Source of the DNA: Paraprevotella sp.
Lineage (GTDB): Bacteria; Bacteroidota; Bacteroidia; Bacteroidales; Bacteroidaceae
Assembly (NCBI GenBank): GCA_017630975.1
Contig: JAGBUF010000013.1
Coordinates: forward strand, 1 to 7,061
Reading direction: 5' to 3'
DNA: 7,061 nt
Each line of letters begins with the position of its first letter. Positions within the stretch are counted from its first letter, which is position 1. Shown here one piece after another: positions 1 through 5,300 of the stretch. A program made the position numbers and the translations under genes. The notes beneath the pieces were generated by a model, which saw nothing but the letters and a program-made list of their open reading frames with translations, had not been told where the DNA came from and searched no databases.

Positions 1-2
1 CA

Positions 3-503
3 AAGGAGGTAAGTATCATAGAAGCCCTATCCTTTTTTTCAACAATAGGTTGAGCTATTTATATAGCAAAAATTCTAGAAAAAGAAGTCCAAGATAAAAG
101 AGTCGAGAAAGATTTATACCTAAAAAAAATAGAACAGATTGAAGAACTACTATCTGCTATTGAAGATGCAATTGACGAGGAGCAGCCTTCTTACTATAGA
201 GTTGTTTCATTATATTCAAAATGCAATATTAAACGTCATAAACTTATATCCAATCTAAAAAGCCAAAACTCCCAATTTAAGAACATCGATATTTCCGCCC
301 AAGAAGAAACGATGTCACTAAGGTTTAGGCTTCTTAAACCGCTATTAACGGAAACGTCCATAAAACAAAAGGGAAAAGCCGATGTTGTTATTAACAAATC
401 AAAAGTCAAATATTCGGAAGCAAGAAAAGTAGAGATATCAAAAGAAATCAATATTCTACATGATGATTTCTTTATGATCAAATTAGCAATTAACAACTTT
501 TGA
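3..503 (+). pseudogene. Interrupted gene for small membrane-anchored, helical protein (5' end off the window)
   Basis: One forward frame reads from the left edge to TGA at 501-503, broken only by an in-frame TGA at 51-53. Before the stop it gives KEVSIIEALSFFSTIG and after it AIYIAKILEKEVQDKR. Together these look like one N-terminal membrane segment split by the stop, followed by a Lys/Glu-rich, probably coiled-coil stretch (KKIEQIEELLSAIEDAIDEE) and about 110 further polar residues. No ATG, GTG or TTG lies in this frame between the stop and the ATG at 312, so the 86 open codons before that ATG have no start of their own. That favours a nonsense-mutated or edge-truncated gene over an independent gene starting at 312. 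A strong AAAGGAGGT ribosome-binding-like sequence sits at 2-10, but only ATC or ATA codons follow at a suitable distance, so the true start is unknown. I do not recognise the family. A sequencing error at the TGA cannot be excluded. Confidence 0.5.
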
Positions 504-511
504 TAACTTTG
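504..511 (+). promoter_or_regulatory. Bacteroidota -7-like box TAACTTTG
   Basis: TAACTTTG matches the TAnnTTTG -7 consensus of Bacteroidota primary-sigma promoters and begins one base after the stop codon of the interrupted gene. No clear -33 TTG element is seen about 20 bases upstream, so this is only a candidate. A transcript from here would start near 518 and run into the hairpin at 595-616. Confidence 0.35.
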
Positions 512-587
512 CAAATAGAAGATAAGATGGTATACTTTTAGATTACTATCTACATTACAATTCAATTGTTGATACATTTGATTCCTC

Positions 588-616
588 AAAAAATGTGGGA
601 CATGTCTCACTTTTTT
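588..616. terminator. Hairpin with T-run, probably a bidirectional intrinsic terminator
   Basis: Bases 595-600 (GTGGGA) pair with 605-610 (TCTCAC) around a CATG loop, with one G-T wobble. Six T follow on the plus strand (611-616). Six A precede at 588-593, which gives a T-run on the minus strand as well. It lies between the interrupted gene and the HipB-type gene and would insulate one from the other. The 16-base core is also a near-perfect palindrome, so an operator role is the alternative. Confidence 0.6.
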
Positions 617-650
617 AAATTAGCCCTGCGACTAAAAACTAATCAAACGC

Positions 651-660
651 GCAAATTTGC
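651..660. promoter_or_regulatory. Perfect palindrome GCAAATTTGC, candidate operator
   Basis: GCAAATTTGC is a perfect 10-base inverted repeat ending 32 bases before the -7 box of the HTH gene at 724. HipB-type regulators bind dyads near their own promoter, so autoregulation through this site is an inference. No second copy was found next to it. Confidence 0.3.
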
Positions 661-691
661 ATCAACCTATCATAAAATAAATAAAAGGTAT

Positions 692-699
692 TATCTTTG
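692..699 (+). promoter_or_regulatory. -7 promoter box TATCTTTG of the HTH gene
   Basis: TATCTTTG fits the Bacteroidota TAnnTTTG -7 consensus and lies 24 bases before the ATG at 724, which predicts a leader of roughly 15-20 bases. No good -33 TTG is seen at the usual spacing. Only a weak GAGG precedes the ATG, which is normal for this phylum. Confidence 0.55.
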
Positions 700-723
700 C
701 ATATTATATGATATATTGAGGTT

Positions 724-1041
724 ATGACAAAGAGTACGATGGGAACTAAATTACCCCGAAAATTAGAGCAGAAAATGCAAGTCGTTGGCGAGCAAATAAA
801 GCTTGCCCGCTTGCGTCGTAATCTAAGCGTTGCGCAGGTGGCGGATCGTGCGACTTGTTCGCCTCTTACGGTGTCACGCATAGAGAAAGGTGTGCCAACC
901 GTTGCGATTGGCATCTATCTGCGTGTGTTGTATGCCTTGCAACTTGATGATGATATTCTCTCTTTGGCAAAGGATGACGAACTCGGCAGAGCGTTGCAAG
1001 ATATGAATTTGCCGCCTCGTAAACGGGCATCGAAGAAATAA
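724..1041 (+). CDS. HipB-type XRE helix-turn-helix antitoxin/regulator
   Basis: This is a complete 105-residue cytoplasmic DNA-binding protein. Residues about 21-78 form an XRE/Cro-CI helix-turn-helix domain: VGEQIKLARLRRNLSVAQVA supplies the first two helices, and the turn and recognition helix follow in TCSPLTVSRIEKG. The tail, DELGRALQDMNLPPRKRASKK, is the kind seen in HipB-like antitoxins that pair with a HipA-family kinase toxin, where the basic C-terminus ends just before hipA. Known HipB proteins bind dyads at their own promoter and neutralise HipA. Here no intact hipA follows, only a short probable remnant, so the protein looks like an orphan antitoxin or a retained repressor. The start is supported by the -7 box at 692-699. 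A later ATG at 742 would shorten the N-terminus by six residues without touching the domain. The gene is visibly more G/C-rich than the DNA on either side. An unrelated solo XRE regulator is the alternative. Confidence 0.85.
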   Translation: MTKSTMGTKLPRKLEQKMQVVGEQIKLARLRRNLSVAQVADRATCSPLTVSRIEKGVPTVAIGIYLRVLYALQLDDDILSLAKDDELGRALQDMNLPPRKRASKK

Positions 1042-1069
1042 AAGACTTTGAATAATCCGTAATGCTCAT

Positions 1070-1090
1070 GAAAGCACTAAGAAAGCACTA
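1070..1090. repeat. Tandem GAAAGCACTA pair
   Basis: GAAAGCACTA occurs at 1070-1079 and again at 1081-1090, one base apart, just downstream of the HTH gene. A looser TTAGCAC follows at 1104-1110. This could be a small slippage duplication or a binding-site pair. The function is unknown. Confidence 0.5.
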
Positions 1091-1113
1091 TGTTGGCATC
1101 AAGTTAGCACCCA

Positions 1114-1197
1114 GTTAATAGCATGAAATTTGACGGAATTAGGGATTCCGAACTGAGATGGAGCAAAAATTTAGTGTATCTATTTCTGTTTCAAATA
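1114..1197 (+). pseudogene. Probable remnant of a HipA-family toxin gene
   Basis: From the ATG at 1123 the plus strand reads MKFDGIRDSELRW and then SKNLVYLF before a stop at 1225. HipA-family kinases of the kind paired with this HipB type carry a KFDG(V/I)xDxEL-like segment in the N-terminal half of the kinase domain, usually followed by a conserved EYAY-type stretch. The match is short but falls exactly where hipA is expected, about 80 bases after a HipB-like antitoxin. Everything needed for activity is missing: N-terminal domain, catalytic Asp and C-terminal lobe. Bases 1042-1122 contain an 18-codon open stretch (1062-1118, MLMKALRKHYVGIKLAPS) that may be another scrap, but I cannot align it. 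The identification is from memory of the family and rests on about ten residues. Confidence 0.4.
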
Positions 1198-1204
1198 ATT
1201 TCAC

Positions 1205-1211
1205 TACTTTG
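1205..1211 (+). promoter_or_regulatory. Possible -7-like box ahead of the carbonic anhydrase gene
   Basis: TACTTTG at 1205-1211 is one base short of the TAnnTTTG consensus and lies 45 bases before the ATG at 1257. It is the best promoter candidate in this gap but a weak one. No Shine-Dalgarno sequence precedes the start codon. Confidence 0.25.
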
Positions 1212-1256
1212 GCTTCTTCGAAGGTAGGTGAGAATAATTATTAATCAAGACTATAT

Positions 1257-1922
1257 ATGAATAAGAAACTATTTTTAAGTGTTATTTGTCTCGCCTTTAT
1301 GGCAATGACTTTCACGATGTGCAAGAAGCAGTCGGCTTCGGTGCCTTCAAATCCTGAGGAGGCTTTGGCTGAACTGATTGCGGGCAATGATCGTTATATG
1401 AATGAGAGATGCATCAATCCGCACAGAGATATGGAAAGAATGCAGGAGACGGCTCCTCACCAAGCTCCTTTTGCGGCTGTGGTGGGTTGTTCGGATTCTC
1501 GTGTACCCGTGGAATTGCTATTCGATCAGGGCATCGGGGATATTTTCGTTATCCGTACTGCTGGGAATAATGTGAATAGCGAGATGGTGATGGGTAGTGT
1601 GGATTATGCTATCGAGCATCTGGGCGTGAAGGTTCTGCTTGTGCTCGGACATGGTTCATGCGGTGGCGTTACAGGTGCTATTTCAGAAGGCGGACATAAG
1701 CATGGAAATATAGGTCATCTGCTTGAGACTATTCGTGAGGATGTGAGTGATTTTGTGGGTAAGATTGATAGTCTTGATGAGGCAATCCTTCATCATACGC
1801 GTGTACAGGTGGAGAGGATTATGGGTTATAAGCATGTGACTGAGAAGGTAGAAAAGGGCGAGTTGATTATTAAGGGGGCTTATTATGATGTTGAGAGTGG
1901 TAAGGTTAGAATGATGGAGTAG
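1257..1922 (+). CDS. Exported beta-class carbonic anhydrase
   Basis: This protein interconverts CO2 and bicarbonate using a bound zinc. The zinc ligands expected for the beta class are all present: Cys78 in GCSDSR, His132 and Cys135 in LGHGSCGG, together with the Asp80/Arg82 dyad. VIRTAGN (98-104) and the C-terminal GAYYDVESGKV are also typical. Beta enzymes are usually about 200-230 residues; this one has 221 including the leader, so it is complete. Residues 1-21 (MNKKLFLSVICLAFMAMTFTM) form a signal peptide followed by Cys22-Lys-Lys. Cys22 may be a lipidated cysteine, but FTMC is a poor lipobox, with Met at -1 where Gly, Ala or Ser is usual. Lys-Lys rather than an acidic stretch after the Cys would suggest the periplasmic face rather than surface display, if it is lipidated at all. 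Periplasmic beta enzymes are known, for example in Helicobacter pylori. No co-transcribed partner is visible; the downstream DNA is a transposase relic on the other strand. Confidence 0.93.
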   Translation: MNKKLFLSVICLAFMAMTFTMCKKQSASVPSNPEEALAELIAGNDRYMNERCINPHRDMERMQETAPHQAPFAAVVGCSDSRVPVELLFDQGIGDIFVIRTAGNNVNSEMVMGSVDYAIEHLGVKVLLVLGHGSCGGVTGAISEGGHKHGNIGHLLETIREDVSDFVGKIDSLDEAILHHTRVQVERIMGYKHVTEKVEKGELIIKGAYYDVESGKVRMME

Positions 1923-1933
1923 AATCGAACTAA

Positions 1934-2176
1934 CGGTAGCTTCTATCTGTTCGATGTTGAACAAATTGGCGAAGTCGTTATAACCTCTGTCAAAGATATA
2001 GTAAGCACTTTTCTCGTATGGTATTCGGGCATTGCCATAATAACGTGCGCAGATACTGTTGTGATATAAAAGGATGCAGATACCTGCGCTTCAACATTAT
2101 AGAGCAAAAAACTTTGATTACACCTTTTAGTTTACGGGACCCACTCAAACACTTCAATACAAAGATTGCGTATCAA
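1934..2176 (-). mobile_element. Degenerate IS4-family DDE transposase fragment
   Basis: Read on the minus strand, three frames join into a single IS4-type order: LCIEVFEWVP (2135-2164), a stop, KGVIKV (2110-2127), then LYNVEAQVSASFYITT continuing to AMPE (2024-2104), then IPYEKSAYYIF and DRGYNDFANLF (about 1960-2024). DRGYNDF matches the second catalytic Asp region of IS4 transposases (Asp codon at 1989-1991). KGxIKV followed by LYDVxxQVPxF.HIT is the usual preceding segment. The switch between MPE and IPYE at 2023-2027 is explained by one missing base (GAAATA became GAATA). Traces of the first Asp region may lie near 2165-2180. The C-terminal YREKW region with the third acidic residue is absent, and the homology stops near 1935, shortly after the carbonic anhydrase stop codon. 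No terminal inverted repeats or target duplication were recognised. The element is dead. Confidence 0.7.
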
Positions 2177-2264
2177 AAAATACTTCGTTACAATTTAAAT
2201 ACCAATCATTTCAAAAAACTATTTCGTTTTTAGCGAATACTTATGATTGTATATAATATTTAAC
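2177..2264. other. A/T-rich gap between transposase relic and promoter
   Basis: This is the remaining part of the gene-free stretch 1923-2314. It is strongly A/T-rich, has no convincing open frame or hairpin, and may be further decayed transposon sequence. The forward open frame at 2018-2233 crosses the relic and is not a gene. Confidence 0.5.
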
Positions 2265-2272
2265 TACCTTTG
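2265..2272 (+). promoter_or_regulatory. -7 promoter box TACCTTTG of the large secreted enzyme
   Basis: TACCTTTG is a full match to the Bacteroidota TAnnTTTG -7 consensus, 43 bases before the ATG at 2315, so the leader would be about 35 bases. A TTG at 2247-2249 is closer than the usual -33 spacing, so that element is weak or absent. The leader is A-rich with no Shine-Dalgarno sequence. It contains a six-codon open frame (2290-2310), described under findings. Confidence 0.6.
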
Positions 2273-2314
2273 TAAATTGTTATTGTTTAATGAAAAAACA
2301 AAAACTTTAAACAT

Positions 2315-5300
2315 ATGAAAAAACTACTACTATCTTTACTCATGACGTGCTTATTCATGAATATGCACGCACAAGTCGTTACAACATCCAGCAACTCAAT
2401 GAAAGCAGGAAGTTGGTTGTCAACCGTCCCATACAACATTTCTGACGAAGGAACAAAACATGAATTTATGTTCGGTATGGGTGGATGGAGTTGGGATTTC
2501 TTCGGTTACCAACAACGCAACCATTGCGGAGTAGAGAATTTAGACATTGCCCGCATCGGATTTACCGGAAGATTTGACAATGCCTACGATGCTCTTACTG
2601 ATGCACAAAAGGCTGCGATTGACACAGAAATCAACAACACTCTTCCTACGGGCATTCATAAAGTATTCTTGCTTTGCGGAATCGGTAATGTTGGAGACCA
2701 AGCCGGTGATGTCGGTAGCAAACCTACCTGGAGCGACGCACAACGTAATAATTATGTAGATGACATCGTTAGAGCTGCAGAATACGTTGAAAGCAAAGGA
2801 TATGAGATTTTCGCTGTTGCTCCTTTCAACGAGCCGGATTTTGAAGTCACATACACAGGTAATGCTTCCAATTTCAATGCCGTGGCTGCTATCATGCAAA
2901 CCAAACCGATTCTTGCAGGAAAGGTGTTTGGTCCCAGCACCCTTAACAGTACAGAAGCTAAGAATTGGTATCCTACCGTAAAAAACAATATCAACTATGC
3001 CAATACACACCAACTTGCAGGAACTAAATTCACTGACTATACCGATTTCTGGAATACTGCCAAGAATGATGGGAAAGCACCGATGGCCGATGAGATGCAC
3101 AATGTAATGGAGGCCATGATATGTATCAACTACGGTGGTGTTGCCGGTACATGGTGGGGATGGGATGGTATCACCCGCGGTGAATTCATCCGCATGACCA
3201 AAGGAGGTGTGCAATTAGCCTACAAGGAGTTCCCCAACAATTGGATGACCGCTTCTGTCAATAAATATAAGACAGGCAACCGCGTTGAAGCTTTTATCGG
3301 AACATCAGAACGCCAAGCGGTGAAACAAACCATCACATTCCGCTCAAAAGATCGCTTAGCCTACTATGATGGTAATGGTCCTGCATACGAATATAGCCAA
3401 GACGTTCCCGGTGGAGCATCCGGCAGTTATCAAAGCGGACAAACCAATGCAGAGCGTTTGATCAATATCAGCACCGGAGAAGACGTACCTATTGAACATA
3501 TTCATGGTAAATACAAAATCGTGAACAAGGCCACCGGCAAGGTGCTGACAATAGAAGGTGGAAATCCTGTTCGTACCAATGTCTACCAATGGCAAGATGG
3601 TGGTATGGCCAACCAAACTTGGGACGTTTACCCTGTAGATAGCACTAAAATGGGTGACTTTAGTTATGTAGCTATCCGTAATGCCAACACATCATCAATA
3701 CAATTATATTTGGATGCGCAAGCATGGGTCATGGACAATGGCGCCAATGTCAGCGTATGGAGCGATACCGATGCTGCAGATTGTCTTGAAAACGCATGGC
3801 AACGTTGGCACTTGCGTTATGTCAAGGATGGTTATTATAACATCATCAACCACAATACCGGACTTTTCCTTGATGTGAACAACGGTAATACTGCCAATGG
3901 AACCAATGTGATGCAATGGGAAAGCAACGGCGGTGATAACCAATTATGGAAATTCGTACCTGCCGACCACGCAATAGATGCCACTGCACCTGCCATGCCT
4001 ACCGGTCTCACAGCAACGCCACAGTCCGGCGGTGTCAAACTGACATGGAACGCCAACACTGATAGCGACCTTTACAGATATATGATTTACCGCTACAACG
4101 ATGCGATTGGCATTTGGGAATGTATCGGTCGTAAAGTACAAGGAACAGCTTTCATTGACAATAGTTGCAGCAAATGGAAAACACTTCGCTACCGCATCAA
4201 AGCGCTTGATAAGTCATACAACCTCAGTGCCGCTTCTGCCGAAGTAAGTTCTGCAGCTTCAACTACCCCTTCGCTTGTTGCACAATGGAGCGGTATGTCC
4301 GTAAAGGATTCCGGACCGAACAAGATGCACCTCGCATATTTCGGTACGACATTTACTACAGACAGCGAACACGCATCCATCAGTTTTGACGGCACAGACG
4401 ACTATGTAAAACTCCCCTACCACGCCGGTGACATGAATACAATGACATTTACGGCATGGGTGAAAGGCAGTAACACCAGCTCCGGTCAACGTATCTTTGA
4501 CTTTGGAAATGGTGAGGATGAATATCTTTACCTCACTCGGACCAACGGTAGTGCTATGCGTTTTGAAATCAAGAAAGATGGCGTGACACAGGGATTGAAT
4601 GCCACCACCACACTTGGCACCGGCACATGGAAACACGTTGCCGTTACCATCGGAACGGATAAGGTGAAGATTTATATCAACGGTGCAGAGAATGCCTCAG
4701 CCACCAACATTAGCCTGCGCCCTTCAGACATCGCACCTACCATCTGTATGCTCGGTCGTTCACAATCGGACGGTGGCTCAAGATTCAAGGGACTGATGAG
4801 CGACATTCGTTTGTATAATTATGAGTTGACCGGTAGCGAGATTCAAGCATTGGCTAATATCACATCTAACACAGGCGGATATGATGTTACCGCCGAGCGC
4901 ATCCCGAACATTGCGGACAATGTCAACAATTGGACCTGGACCGGAAAATGGGCGACTTGGAGCAGTACTACCGAAGACGCAAACAATTTAACCTCACCAT
5001 ACGTAAGAACTACTGGAGCAGGAACCAGTACACTTACAAAAGCATTAACCTATATGCCGGAAGGTACTTACAAATTAGATGCCAACTGTTATGCTTATTA
5101 TAGTTCTATTATATCAAGAAATAACCAACAACTATTCCTAAACACCAAAACCTTAACCCTTAATTCGGCAAGAAACCGTACAGCGACACTTCGTACTTTA
5201 ACGGCAGACGTTACATCCAACAACACATTGGAATTCGGTATTAGAACCACTTCTTCATCATCTGCCACAAATATCGCCATGGACAATGTCAAACTGATTT

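Noticed and set aside
51..53. TGA read as selenocysteine or tryptophan
   Set aside because: No SECIS-like hairpin was recognised after it, and the gene itself ends in TGA; a simple nonsense mutation or sequence error is enough.
312..503. Independent 63-residue gene starting at ATG 312
   Set aside because: The same frame is open for 86 codons upstream with the same protein character, so this ATG is internal to the interrupted gene.
1134..1150. CGGAAT-TAGGG-ATTCCG hairpin as a terminator of the HTH gene
   Set aside because: The stem is perfect but short and no T-run follows; it lies inside the probable hipA remnant (DGIRDSE codons), so it is likely coincidental.
1158..1244. 28-residue ORF (MEQKFSVSISVSNNF...) as a small peptide gene
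   Set aside because: It overlaps the hipA remnant and the likely promoter of the carbonic anhydrase, has no ribosome-binding sequence, and shows no leader or core motif I recognise.
2121..2150. TTTAGTTTACGGGACCCACTC as an IS terminal inverted repeat
   Set aside because: No matching inverted copy was found nearby, and the stretch is explained as part of the transposase coding relic.
2018..2233. 71-residue forward ORF upstream of the large gene
   Set aside because: It is antisense to the IS4 transposase relic and has no protein-like features.
2540..3214. 224-residue minus-strand ORF
   Set aside because: It is a shadow of the glycoside hydrolase domain on the plus strand, which has a signal peptide, motifs and a promoter.
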